Shown here: positions 11,006-22,819 of the stretch, piece by piece
How positions within the stretch are numbered: position 1 is the first letter of the stretch
How the letters are laid out: the number at the start of each line of letters is the position of its first letter
Assembly (NCBI GenBank): GCA_022315425.1
Contig: JAIUPT010000032.1
Span: 1,476,501 to 1,540,500, forward strand
Source: Pseudevernia furfuracea
Taxonomy: Eukaryota > Ascomycota > Lecanoromycetes > Lecanorales > Parmeliaceae
Direction: 5' to 3'
DNA: 64,000 bases
Translations under genes and position numbers: made by a program
Notes under the pieces: model-generated
The model's input: only the letters and a program-made list of their open reading frames with translations
What the model was told of the DNA's origin: nothing
Databases searched by the model: none

Positions 11006-11796
11006 AGCTATTGGCCGAATACCCTCCTCTTAGCCTCCAGGTTTCTTCACAGGCACACCGAGTTGCTTCATGATCAAGAACTTTGCCAAATGTATGACCG
11101 TTGGAAAATTGTCATGTTGCTAAGGCTTGGGTCTTTTGAGTTTCTGTTCCTAGTAAATGAGTACTCATCCTGTCAGAACCTCATTGCTATGCTGTCAACC
11201 CAACTGGAACTGCGAGACCTCTCCACCATAGTTTTTTCTGCTGGGTTTGTAAGGACAAAACGGGATCTCGCTATAGATTCCAGTCATTGAAGGAATAGCA
11301 GCGGTAGAGACTTCCTTTGAGACGGTGAGGACGTGAGATTCGTAGGCGGCGACATTCACAATCAACGGCATCGAACGACAATAAGGTAGCCTGGAACATG
11401 TTGTATCGTTAGCTCAGCCGGACAAGGGAAATGTACCTGTGTTTCTAACCTCTGTCACGGAACAATCCCTTGAATTCTAAAGAGTTCGTTGGGTGGCACT
11501 CCTTGTCTGCTGAGGGAACTCCATGAATGTATTCATCTCTTTTTTCCCAGTAAGGGAGTTCTGTCCTAGAACCCTTGACACCTTTGGTACCCCTGTGTTC
11601 GATCTTTGCACGAAGCCATGACCGGCAACCGGAAGAACCAAATATACACACTTTCTAACATCGCTTGCGGCAGCCTCGTCTCGAAAACCTAATACTTCCT
11701 AGTGCAAAGCATATAATGCTCTCATATGATGGAGCATGTGGCTAGATGCCTCTCTGCAAGCTGGAAGATCTGGTCAACTTAAGGACTGAGGCAAGG

Positions 11797-12320
11797 CGCC
11801 CGATGGTCCGGACCTGTGGTCCTGAGGCCTGAACCGGTCCAAGTTGAAGTTATACACATGGTCCGTGGTCCGTCAAGCGTCTGGACTGGTCCGGACCAGT
11901 GGTCCTAATAGTCCAATGCTTTTCCAAAGCTTCCATAGCCCCATCCTCGCCCAAATCATGAACAATAGCATGTATTTCTTCCTCCGTATAGATATCAAGT
12001 CGGAACCATGACTTCAAACACTCCAATTACTCAATAGTCTCACTCTTTAGACCATTGCTTTGGTCTGACACCGTATGCTTGGCTCCAGAAAACACACGTT
12101 CAGGCTCCGAAGACATTGCGGGTATAGAGTAGACATCAATGGCCATCTTTGATAGTAGAGAAAATCGAGTACGTTGTTTAGGTTCTAGCCACTAGTTGAG
12201 TACTGTTGTGATATCTTCAGCAAGAACCATAGGATCGCGAATGTATTGATCAAACTCATCACCAACAGCGGTCCTCTGCTGACCACGATTCTTGTTCTTC
12301 CATCGAAAGTACTTGTTATT
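11797..12320 (-). pseudogene. hAT transposase, C-terminal dimerisation part
   Basis: Minus strand: EPKQRTRFSLLSKMAIDVYS, then IPAMSSEPERVFSGAKHTVS and, after one in-frame stop, LECLKSWFR. This is the conserved hAT C-terminal dimerisation domain, and the SSEPERVFSG motif is diagnostic. At least two stops are present, so it is inactive. Its tail passes into a tract of GGTCC/GGACC palindromes (11797-11915), probably the element's subterminal region. Dispersed repeat copy A lies directly upstream on the same strand. Confidence 0.75.
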
Positions 12321-12382
12321 AGTCTCGCTTGCAGGGGCTGCAGAGGTTTTCCACACCACCACCAGACCAGGACCATTGGTCG

Positions 12383-12580
12383 GCCCTGCTTGACAGGGGG
12401 TTAGTGGGCCTTAATATCGCTTATAGCATGGCGGGTTGTTGGATGCTATTTATGGATTTGGTAGATGTGTCCTTTGCAGGGGACAGGTCTCATACTCGGG
12501 AGCAGCATAAGTAGCTGCATTCCACCAGCGTTTGGCTCTTCATTCGAATTGATCTCTTTCAGAGCAATAGCATTCTTTCG
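12383..12580 (-). repeat. Dispersed repeat copy A (truncated)
   Basis: Starts GGCCCTGCTTGACAGGGGG and follows copies B and C to CATTCTTTCGT, where homology stops. Confidence 0.75.
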
Positions 12581-12689
12581 TAGCCACGCAAGCAACACGC
12601 TGTCACCTGACCCACTCTATCCATATCCTACTTCCATTAGCACATTCTTCTATCATTACTAGACCGCTCACACCGTATTCCATCGTCCA

Positions 12690-13019
12690 ATGGCCTCCTC
12701 AGCTATGACAACTCGTTCTAGGACGACCAACAAGCCCGCCCAGAAGGCGTCTTCCTCAAAGAAGGCCGCACCAAGGGCACCGGCCAAGAAAACCACTGCC
12801 CCAGCTGCAGCTGTATCCAGACCTCGTGGGGTCACGAAGTCACGTCCTCGCCGTCGCCCAGTCGTACTGGAAACCCCACCACGTGGTGGTACCCCAGAAG
12901 CGCCCTCGACCAGGACAATCAGTCCATCGTTCATCGAGGAAACCCCTCCGTCGTCACGCCGTGCCCGGCTTCCGGACCAGTGGTCCTCATCACCTGGACT
13001 GGTCCAGGACCATTTATGA
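12690..13019 (+). CDS. Lys/Ala/Pro-rich ORF ending in a GGTCC palindrome tract
   Basis: A 109-aa frame begins MASSAMTTRSRTTNKPAQKA and continues basic and Pro-rich until it enters a second GGTCC/GGACC palindrome tract (12965-13085) like the one at the hAT C-terminus. It may be the disordered N-terminus of a hAT-type transposase in the opposite orientation, or simply an open frame. No BED zinc finger follows. I do not assign a function. Confidence 0.3.
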   Translation: MASSAMTTRSRTTNKPAQKASSSKKAAPRAPAKKTTAPAAAVSRPRGVTKSRPRRRPVVLETPPRGGTPEAPSTRTISPSFIEETPPSSRRARLPDQWSSSPGLVQDHL

Positions 13020-13089
13020 AATCATCGAACTGGTCCGGACCAATGGTCGAAAAGACCACTTAGGACCAGTAGTCCTCATAGTCCGGCAG

Positions 13090-16000
13090 GACATGGGGCG
13101 CCTCGGACTGAGGGTTCAAGTGGCCATGGCTCTCAACGAGCTCTGAGGATCCTTCGGGCAAAAGAAATCGGAGTATGCTGACGAGTAGCCCGTAGATGAA
13201 GTGGAAGAGCACTTGCTGGGTGCCTCGAGGAAGGGATCGGTAGAGGGGCAGGAAGAAGAATGGCTGGTTTCTAGACAACCTGTATTAGCGGTACTGCTAA
13301 GTGCTTAGCAAATCGGTTGGAAAGGCGGAGCAGTTTCCCATGAGCTGAAGGGACTGTTGGGCAAGCTTTCAAACAAAGAGTTAAACTCTGATCGTCCAGT
13401 TCCATCTCGTACGGTCGCCTGGTATTCCCAGCTCTCTCATATCTAGAGTCCTTCCCTTGTAGCGTGTAGCGTGGCATGTAGATGTGATTATCGTTAAGAG
13501 AGGAGGCCAGTGGTCGAATAGCTGTCGAGTCCGAACGAATAGAGCGCGGAGAGAGGAGGCTAGGGCACATTTGTGAGAGAGACGCCGCTGTGCCAGCTTA
13601 TCACAAGGTTTTAAGCAATATGCTTAAGATACTAGTGCTCTAGTTCCGCTTTGGTCTTTTGTAGTACTGTGCTTGTCTGCGTCCCATCTTTGGCTGCAGA
13701 GCACTGCATTGCTGACGCACTCTGGTCCAGACTAGCAGCGACGTCTCGATCAGCTAGATACTTGTACAAAGCGAGGGGACCAATCCACTCACTCTAGAAT
13801 CGATGGAGGACAGCTTTAGACGCTTCCTCTTTGATCATGCCTTAGCCTATGCGTCCAGCCATCACCAGGATGGCCCTTATCCGACCGAGTCAAAAAAAAA
13901 AGGAGATTAGCTCTACCTAAACTCAGCTACCGAACTAATGGGGCCCCCCGAGGCTTGGCTTGACATGAATGATTTGCGTTGGATGTTTAAATGGCGTTTA
14001 ACCCTACCTTAGGCTCTGCCATTCAAAACACCCGAGCGCAGCCTCAGAAAAATACATTTTTCGCATCCAGCCTAGGTCTATCGAGTCCTCAGCTACTTTC
14101 GTTGTTGACTGAAGCAATATTCGGGCCTCAGGACTCCCTTTCACCAGAATGGAAAAATCCTACTCAAGTCGTGGAGCCTCTACAATCCAAATACCAATCA
14201 ACAGCTCAGCCACCTCCCTTGAGCTCTGATTAATGAAGCGATGCCTAGCTGTTGATGCTACTCTTTATAGGATCCAATAGAAGCATCTAATATCACCTCA
14301 ACCCCTGCTGCGAGACTATACAGTCTATTGGACCAACGGGCAGGGAAGGAGGAAGAAATGAATCACTCTAGAGCTTTTTGTTCAACGAATGATAAGAGGC
14401 CCCTCTCAACAAGCTCCACAGCCACATAGTCCCATGCTTTTGGTGAATTAGAGAGCTCCAGTGTTAGTAGATTAGAGGAATGAAGGCGTAGTAGGGTGTC
14501 AAGGGTCATCTTCACCGCATTAATGAAGGATATCAACAACACTAGTGGTCATGCTCTGAGCCTACGGCCCTACGCCACCTGGCAGACCAACTAGATGGAT
14601 AGAGAGGTGAAGCGACGGCTTATTACAGGTTCTGCTCTTCACCGCTCGTGAGGGGTCAAACAAAGCCTAGTTGGCATTCCTTTGACCATGCCGTGGTCTA
14701 TACCAGATCCGGCGACCAGAAAGCTATTCTAAGCCTCTGCTAGACAAAGGGAATAACTCATACATTGCCGATCGCAAGAGTAAACCCCTGTAGGACCTGT
14801 GAGTGATGTGAGTGACATTTTGCCCCATGCAAGGGTCAGGGGGGGTTGGGGCATGATTGGTCAATGAATGACACAAACTCATCTTAGCGAAGTTCACCGG
14901 CCTCCTTTTAATCACCTTCTTCCTCCTCCTCTACTTATTTCTTCCACCATCCTCACCATCCTTCCGTTCTACAGAATCTACCCTTTCTTGATCTTCCACC
15001 AGGAGGTACTTCAGGGCTTCCTCCATCCTCCTCGAGGCGCTTGTCTAGTTCTTTGCCAGCAAGCCTGAGCTCGACAAAAAGCACACAACACCATCGAGCA
15101 CAGTGAGCTCTCTTCATCGAAGGGAGACTACCATCTGCAACACATTCTTACTTGGTACATCTTCAGCATCCTCTCCACAGGTTCAGGGTGGCTCACACCC
15201 TCGAAGGGGTAGATGAGATCCACCGTGGTAGCAGACCTCGAGTCTAAATGGCCACATACTCTCTTCAACTGTAAGTCTTCGCGAGGTTTGACCGTCCACT
15301 ACTAACTGCTTCAAGATGATAGAGAGCTCAGCTGCCGTGGTCTCAAGCTGAGCATGATCAGTACTGAGCATGACTAGGATCAAGACACTCACCTCCCACC
15401 CATCTACGACACAAGTCCTCGACTACCATGACGATCACCCAAATTTTATGCTTCTTACCTGTTAATGTTCGAGCTCAACAGCTTCGAGGTTCGTAATCTT
15501 TCTTCTGCCCGCGTGCAAGCTAATATGTAAGCAGTAAAAGTGTTCACACTCACTAGTGACGCGGACGATGGTGATCTTACCACAGAAGCCAACACTTCCA
15601 CCACCCCTTCAAAGTGTCAACAGCACCCTGTCTTCCTCTCGCAACAGCCTACTTTCACCACTACTAGCAGCCTACCTTCATCACTGCTAGCTAGCAGCCA
15701 TTTCCGTGATCTTACAGAACGTGGCCTTGCCTTGATCGACTTTATCGAGCTACCGAGGATCTTCCCATTACGCCAGCTCTGCCATCTGCAGTGACAGTGA
15801 CGGACGCCGTCCTTTTAAAAGATCAAGTACATAACACGTCCTTGACCAAGACCTTTCACCAACCTTGAGCATAGACACCTTCACAAAGCAACCATTCCAA
15901 ACACACAAGACATTGAACACCGAAGCTCACACTTGAGTATGGACAGCTGTCTCTCAAGACATTTTGGCTCGTCGCACTAAGTGTCCGAAAAGAAGCTTGA

Positions 16001-16900
16001 TACTTTGTCAACAGTACAAGTACGCACACGTTCATCGCAACTTCTTCAAAGGGAACAACAAACTTTGCTACACATCCTCACAACATTACCTTCGCAACTT
16101 TCCATACCACAAAGAATTCCTGGGCAACCTTCATTAATCTCATTTCTAACGATGCATGGACGCCACTTCTTCGAGCAGCATCAGCTGGGAGACCATTTTT
16201 CGAGAACATATACCTAAGCCGGTCTTAGGTATATATAAATGTACAGCAAATGGGGATCTCGCAGTACTGAATTTCACGCACTCTGGGTTCCAAGGACTGT
16301 TGGAGATGTTCTTGGACGTGCCTAGCTTGGCAGATTATGTCAGGCAAATGGTCGTGAAGCCCTGGAAAGTGTGTTGGGATGAACACACTGAGAGAGGTTG
16401 TGGTGCGGGTCATCGTAGTTGTGAGGAGAATGGCCGCATACAACGGGACTCAGGACGCAGGACGCTGGTGAGAACGTTGTGGAAGCAGGGACAAAAAAAA
16501 CTTGTGCGTGCGGAGGCCTCAATGTCTTCTCACGGCACACCATCATTCACAATGATGCTAGGACAGTATCTATCAACTTTTAGTGCGTCAGCAACATCTA
16601 ACCCACAGTTGTGGAAAAGAAGAGAGAGAGAGAGAGAGGGAGGGAGAGGGAGGGAGAGAGAGAGGGAAAAGCGCCTGCACTGTCCTATATATATACAAAA
16701 ATGGACGGGCGCCTGCGGATCAGTGCGGATGATTGTGAGGAGAAGGTGGTGTGTTCAGGATACGGTAACCATCCTCAACGGCCGAGTTGGATCTCGGATG
16801 CCTGAATACATGTGCATGCATGTGGCGCGCCAGATCCTCCAAGCAATCGACTGCAGCCAACCAACGAGCAAATCGGTCAAGACGTGGCATTGGCAACCTG
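13090..16900. other. Long stretch without a supported gene
   Basis: Only short frames with no recognisable domain. A purine-rich (AG)n tract lies at 16617-16672. Frames at 13991-14233 and 15540-15794 have no family features. Probably decayed transposon or intergenic DNA. Confidence 0.5.
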
Positions 16901-16921
16901 GAACTCGTCTACGGACTCGCT

Positions 16922-17152
16922 GAGATCGGTCAGCTTCTTACCATTTTTGTTTAATTTTGAAAAGTCAACACACGGAACCCGCTACTAGCAGGTCAACAAG
17001 CGGAGGGAAATCAGCAAGAGCACGGTCTTGAACACGCAAAGGTGCCTACGGTGCTCTCACAGATGTCCCTCCCTTTGTTGACCTGCTAGTAGCGGGCTCC
17101 GTGTGTCGATTTTTCCAAGTTGAACAAAAATGGTAAGAAGCTAACTGATCTC
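16922..17152. repeat. Imperfect inverted repeat, about 90-bp arms
   Basis: Arm 1 (16922-17012) and arm 2 (17060-17152) are reverse complements with scattered substitutions, separated by about 47 bp. The shared core includes CCGCTACTAGCAGGTCAACA. The outer ends of both arms carry the first codons of the DNA-methyltransferase frame that starts in arm 2. Confidence 0.75.
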
Positions 17153-17818
17153 GGCGAGTCCGGTGATACCTTTCGGGCGATCCTCATGTACGCCAAGAAG
17201 TATCGACCAGCCATGATAATTCTTGAAAATGTGGAGGGTGCCCCTTGGAAGTATATTGAAGCCATCTGGCAGAATAACCGGGAGGTGGCCAAAGTGGAGT
17301 TCGACGTCCTAAGACGGGGCACCGACAATACTGGGTCAGGTCTCGAGGATATCTGGGACGAGCATGACCTCGCATACTCCGCTGCTTGGGTCAAAGTCGA
17401 CGCCAAGCAGTATTACATTCCTCACACTCGCACACGAGGGTATATGATTTGCCTTGATCGCCGCCGCTTTTTCTCACGGGAATTAGCAGACGAGGCAGTG
17501 AAGACATGGCAGATATGGCAGACGTACATGAAGGCCCTTCAAGGAAAGGCCAGTGTATCTGTTGAGGCGTTCCTCTTGCTCGAGGATGACCCGCGCCTAC
17601 AATGCGCGAAGGACGAGATGACCAGGGTGGGTTGGTAAAACCAAGCAGGATCGGGACTGGGAGGTATGCAACGGTCGTTACGACACATACCGGATCAACG
17701 CACAAAGGACGAGATGACGAGGGTTGGTAAAACCAAGCAGGATCGGGACTGGGAGGTATGCAACGGTCGTTACGATATATACCGGATAAACAAGAAGCTA
17801 TGTTGAGAGAGACAAGAT
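17120..17818 (+). pseudogene. C5-cytosine DNA methyltransferase fragment
   Basis: The frame from 17120 contains RPAMIILENVEGAPW, which carries the ENV of methyltransferase motif IV, and later YYIPHTRTRGYMICLDRRRF, which resembles the T-R-T-R-G-Y form of motif VIII. The PCQ motif with the catalytic Cys and the AdoMet-binding FxGxG motif are absent, so it is a central fragment. The frame stops at 17638 after a 4-bp insertion in the first of two tandem copies (about 17609-17698 and 17704-17791) of an approximately 90-bp coding segment. The second copy reads DEMTRVGKTKQDRDWEVCNG and ends at a TGA. It is not DIM-2-like at motif IV; I cannot place it further. Confidence 0.6.
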
Positions 17819-18227
17819 GGAGAAAGGCAGTTGCAATAATGGAATTGTGTGACCAAGGGAGGCCAAAGCCAAAGGGTCTTTGCTATTGGTATGTACAGAC
17901 AGCCTTCAAACACCTTGCCCCGCTGGTTTGGATAACATTACTTCTGTGCGCATGTGACTAACTATCTTTGCATAGATTTGGCGCTGCTGAACTACTTGAA
18001 CATTGTCTCGGAGCACAAGGACCGAACGCAGTGCACGAAGTATTGTTGTATACATGAGTCCGAAGTATATTTTCCAAGCACTGAAATGCGATTCTCTGTC
18101 TCTCTGTTGTTATGATGAAGCGCTTGCGACCCTACAGGCATACTAACTTGAGACATATTGCATTGACTGACTTGGCAGGTTCTGATGATGCAAGATGCAG
18201 TGAACCAAATCACTGGATGAAACACAA

Positions 18228-18668
18228 AGCTAGTATGAAGCAGAACCCCTTGATGAAGCAGAATTCCCTAATGAAGCAGAGTTCCCTAATGAAGCAGTTC
18301 GCTATGAAGCAAATCGCGGTGAAGTCAACTGCGATAATGTTATTCGCCATAAAGTGATTCGCCGTGAAGTCACTCGCCGTGAAGTGATTTGCTATGAAGC
18401 AAATCGTGGTGAACTTATCCGCCGTGAAGTCAACTGCGATGAAGTCACTCGTCGTGAAGTCACTCGCCGTGAAGCAAATCGCCGTGAAGCAAATCGCCGT
18501 GAACTTATTCGCCATGAAGTCAACTGCGATGAAGTCACTCGCCGTGAAGTCACTCGCTGTGAAGCTAATCGCCGTGAACTTATTCGCTGTGAACTTAACT
18601 GCGATGAAGTCATTCGCCGTGAAGCAAATCGCCGTGAAGCAGATCGCCGTGAAGCAATGTGAAAGCAA
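18228..18668. repeat. 15-bp minisatellite, about 27 units
   Basis: Units follow GAAG-Y-M-A-M-TCGCCGT, for example GAAGCAAATCGCCGT, GAAGTCACTCGCCGT and GAACTTATTCGCCGT. A higher-order period of about five units (75 bp) is visible. Because the unit is a multiple of three and nearly stop-free, long frames are open on both strands. I regard these frames as by-products, not as evidence of a gene. Confidence 0.85.
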
Positions 18669-18959
18669 TCACTCCAAGAGGCAGTGCACCCTATATATAT
18701 GAGCACTCCTTTCCCTCTTCAAATTCCTCCACTATCAAGGAACTCGTTAGTCCTGAGCAATGATGCCAGAAAGGCTCGTGTAAAGGCCATTTGGTATGTC
18801 AAAGTCAAACATCCTTCTTGTGAAGAGCTAATAGCTAACTCTGTGTCTACAGCTCCACTAACAACATCGACCTTTTACTTTCTTTTTTTTATCCCCTTTC
18901 CCTTCCTCTTGCCAACAAGTATATGGCATTAAAAATATATATTTTATTTATGTTGACTC

Positions 18960-20085
18960 AGAGCAAGGGTTGAAGCCCAACTTCTTCGGCCCGCAAAGAA
19001 GGTTAAGAAAGGTGACGTCCTTAAAGATGTGTAAGTTTCTTCGAAGCGCAACCCTTGAAACCATTCAACAGATGGCAGCTAACTCGTGCCAATAGAAAGA
19101 CACTCAATACACGAACCATGGAGGAAGGTTCAGAGTGGTATGACACTGTGGATCTCAAGCAAGCATACTCACACGGAGACTTGCAAGATCTGAAGTGTCA
19201 TCCTCAAAGATGTGTAAGTTTCTTCGAAGCGTAACCCTTGGAACTATTTAACAAATGGCAGCTAACCTGTGTCGATACCCGTGTCGATAGATAAACAGTC
19301 AATACACAGACTATGGAGGAAGGTTCAGAGTGGTATGATACTGGCGATCTCAAGCAAGCATACTCACGCGGAGACTTGCAAGATCTAAAGTACCTCTACA
19401 CACTTGTCAACAATGCACGAAAGCAGACGGCAACGACTTGACCTAAGTAAGCGTACTCACGCGGAGACTTGCAAGAGATGAAGTACCTCTACACACTTAT
19501 CAACAATGCACGAAAGGATGCAGCAGACGGCAACCACTTGACCTAAGCGTTTCAGAGAACCCGACAGCGACTTCAGGAGATGGAGTTCTACACCCCGCTT
19601 TTGCAAATTCTCGTCAGAAATCTGGCTTACTCGACGACGGAGGACTTCGCGTTATCTTTGAAAACCAAGGTTAAAGCATTTCCTTCCCACATGTCGCTCG
19701 GACGCTGACATTCTCTTCCGCAAGTGGATGTGTGGACAAATCGGCTCTCATCAGTTCCGAGGCATCGTGACCAAGAATTTTCGAGAAATCTGGTCTGCTA
19801 GACGGCAGAGGGCTGCGCCTTATCCTCAAAAAACAATTTCGAAGCATCAACTTCCCACATGACATTCGCGCAGACCCAGACATCCTCTTTCGCCAATGGA
19901 TGAGTGGACGATTCGAGCCTCATCTTTTCCGAGACATCGTGATCAAGAGCGGGACAGCAAAGGGAGACAAAGGCTTTAAGTCACATAGCATCGAGCGAGA
20001 CATCCCGATTAAGGGCGGGACAGCAAAGGGAGACAAAGGCTTTAAGTCGCATAGCATCGAGCGAGACCTCCCTGCTCGTGCTTAG
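18960..20085 (+). pseudogene. Decayed coding region built from tandem duplications
   Basis: Plus-strand pieces read as protein but are broken by stops. RVEAQLLRPAKKVKKGD lies at about 18967. A segment of about 185 bp with MEEGSEWYDT is present twice (about 19017-19204 and 19205-19390). A third partial repeat with GDLQEMKYLYTLINNARK follows. A pair containing DILFRQWMSGRFEPHLFRD (about 19690-19780 and 19850-19945) and a pair containing GTAKGDKGFKSHSIERD (19950-20012 and 20013-20075) end the region. No family recognised. Confidence 0.4.
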
Positions 20086-20720
20086 ATAAAAATATTACAG
20101 CATCTGATTGACGGTAAGTGGATGTCCTCTTCATGAAGTTGCGAATTTTTGCTGATGCTCATTCAGCGCCGACCGGTCTGAGCATGATCAGCGCAACTGA
20201 CTCGGAGAAGAGCTGCTTGCAATCCATCAGAAGTGGAATGATCTGCTCGAAGACCAGAGGGAAGCATGTGGGTTGACACTTGCCAAGGTCAGCGAGCTCA
20301 CACAGAAGCTCGGCGTGAGGGGAGCGGCTTCTGCCTGGATGTGCCAGAGAACACTTTCTTGATCGAATTCGACTTGGCATATGAGTACAGAGAGAAAAAT
20401 GCAGCTGCGGAGAAGGAGTTCAAGAAGCGAGAATGCCTCTAAACATGTCGGCAACAGTCAGCAACCCAGCACACACACAGTCAAAGCCGAAGAGCCCGTT
20501 GCTCCAGAATGGCAATAAAGTCGCATTGCGAGGCAGACCTGAAGGTGGCTGGTTGTGTATATAACGATCGTTAGGAGAACTAGTCTCTCAAATAAAAACA
20601 GTCTTACGGCTGATGTGCTCAATCGATGGACGCGCATCCGATGGCAGAGGCATTGCTGACAATACACAGATCAAGCTGACAGTCTTTAGGTCTTGTCGTC
20701 TTTAGCATTCGAGACTTGCC

Positions 20721-20895
20721 TGCCTGGGAAGGCATTACAATATCTCGACGACATCTTTCCACACTCTGCTTGGGAAGGCATTACAATATCTCGACAACCT
20801 CTTTCCACACTCTGCCTGGGAAGGCATTACAATATCTCGACAACCTCTTTCCACTCTCTGCCTGGGAAGGCTTACAATATCTCGACAACATCCTG
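20721..20895 (+). repeat. 46-bp tandem repeat, four units
   Basis: The unit is CCTGGGAAGGCATTACAATA followed by TCTCGACAACCTCTTTCCAC and ACTCTG. The last unit lacks two bases and diverges at its end. The period is not a multiple of three, so the peptide changes frame with every unit. Confidence 0.85.
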
Positions 20896-21239
20896 CCACC
20901 ATCTCTGAAATCCTGGAGCGGAGTGTCAATATTTTGGCAATGCCTAGGCCTCGGGCTCAAGCAAACTGATCAAGACGCACGACCAAGCTTGTTTCAGGCC
21001 ATGGTACCTATGACACCTTCCAGCTACCTCCCTCGCCCCACCGCACTCTACTTTTTACCTTTGAGAGAGAGATGGCATCGAGCATTCGAACTTAGCTCCA
21101 CGGCGCCTCGGAGCAACTTCTCAAGCTCCGCACAACTTTCTCCTTTCACGATGTTTTTGACATTTATTGGGGGAGTCGTGCTCATATAGTGGCACGGCTC
21201 TTATCTCAATAAAGATATATGTTCCTCCAAAAGATGACG

Positions 21240-22680
21240 CTCACGGTCTCTTCAGAGGCAACCTTGCAACTATGAGTGACGTTTTTTTGAGACAGGGCTG
21301 CACACAGCTATCAATCCCCAGCATAGGCAATCGACAGACAGCCATTAGTGCCAACCAAAAGTATAACGCCTTCAAGAGACAGCACATGGATGATGAGAAC
21401 CGGCAGACGCACAACTTGCTTTGGGCACCGACGCCCTTCTATGCCTGGATCTCTACTCTCCTACGATCCCATAGACCACGAGCGTCTTCCGGAACGGCGT
21501 GCTACCTCAACAAGCAGATTAGACTCGTCATCAGTATTATCGAGAAATATAACCACCCACGCAATGCCGGTTCTCGAATCCGAAGAACGAGATTCCTGAA
21601 TGCCTGGGTACGCCAACACACAGACATTGTCCTCCCACAAACGCCCTGTGTCGGCATCACACACACCGCGAATACAACAACGTACCCTTACCAACCCAGC
21701 ATTGCGACTTTTTTGCGTGCTAAAAATATATACAATCTGTTCTGTGGGCCCTCCGCGAAGGCAAAGAGGCTCGGAACCAGCGGGCGGGTCGCAATCGCCA
21801 TGCTTTCGCCGTGTATTTCAAGCCAAAACGCTTGCCCAGCCTTGAGAAGATCTGCTTCTATGCGACTTTGGATCCAGCTGAGCTCATACAAGTCGCAGAC
21901 AAGATGCGAGAGGTGTGTGGAGGTGCAGGTGTCGAGCTGTGCTTCATGCAAGAGGAATGAGAAGAGAGAGGTCACTTCTGTGGAGCCAGACAGACTCATC
22001 ATTTGACCCTGCGGAAGCTAGATGCTGGGGTCTCCTGGACCGCTACCACCTTGGACCAGAGTGGACACCCACATTCCAACAAGTCAATGTCCGCGTGTGG
22101 GCGCTCTGGCCAGCAATCGTCCCATGAGTCTTTGAGAAGCATGTCGTACGCGAGCCAAGATCGCAACCCCAACGCCATCAAGATGTGCCGGGAACATCGG
22201 ATAGCTTCCACAGAGGCCGTCGTCATCAGGGCAGCACTTTTACACGCTAGGATCAAGCCGCGGAGAGCAAGGTTGCGGAGAATGCCGCAAGAGTAACGCA
22301 ACTCGAGCAAAACCTACGAGGAACTCAGCATCAAGAAACTCTAAATGCTACGAGAGTAAGTGAACTCGAGCATACACTCCAAGAAGCCCAGAATCGAGCC
22401 ACGGCGAATGACGCGAGAGTGTCCGAACTCGAGCGAAACCTGCAAGAACGCCAGGATCCAAGAACGAGCCAGACCACGGAGATCGACGGTCTTCGTTCAC
22501 GATTAGAGGACGCTTACAAGCAGTCAAGTCATGACCAGCAGGCGTTAAGGCACGAAGGGTACCGCCTAATCGACGAGGCGATCCGAACAGAGAGGATTCA
22601 GGCAGAAGCGCGATTGATGGCTGTTGTAGCCGAGAAGGACGCGGAACATACGCGTGATGCTGCCGAGACATAGTGGCATC
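21240..22680 (+). pseudogene. Decayed ORF with coiled-coil C-terminus
   Basis: Successive frames carry protein-like sequence separated by stops. AFKRQHMDDENRQTHNLLWA is at about 21370, LPSLEKICFYATLDPAELIQ at about 21830 and FDPAEARCWGLLDRYHLGPE at about 22000. The last frame, from about 22250 to the stop at 22673, has three repeats of the type A-R-V-S-E-L-E-x-x-L-Q-E followed by IDGLRSRLEDAYKQSS, a good coiled-coil. Stops at about 22127 and 22248 interrupt the frame. The family is unknown. Confidence 0.45.
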
Positions 22681-22819
22681 GAGCAGAAGCGGTACGAGCA
22701 TCGTGCCCGGACTGTCAGAGGTTGCTACTCGCAGCGTGCCGATCCAGAGGACGGAGAGATAGCTCCCCAGAGCTCCTCTCAGCTCCACGACGTGATCATC
22801 GCGGTATGGGAAGCTATCA

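Noticed and set aside
16611..16805. ORF through a GA-rich tract
   Set aside because: Arg/Glu repeats come from the (AG)n microsatellite.
18228..18668. Possible CRISPR array
   Set aside because: Direct tandem units without unique spacers, in a eukaryotic genome.
18210..18706. Long ORFs on both strands through the 15-bp array
   Set aside because: Caused by a stop-free repeat unit whose length is a multiple of three.
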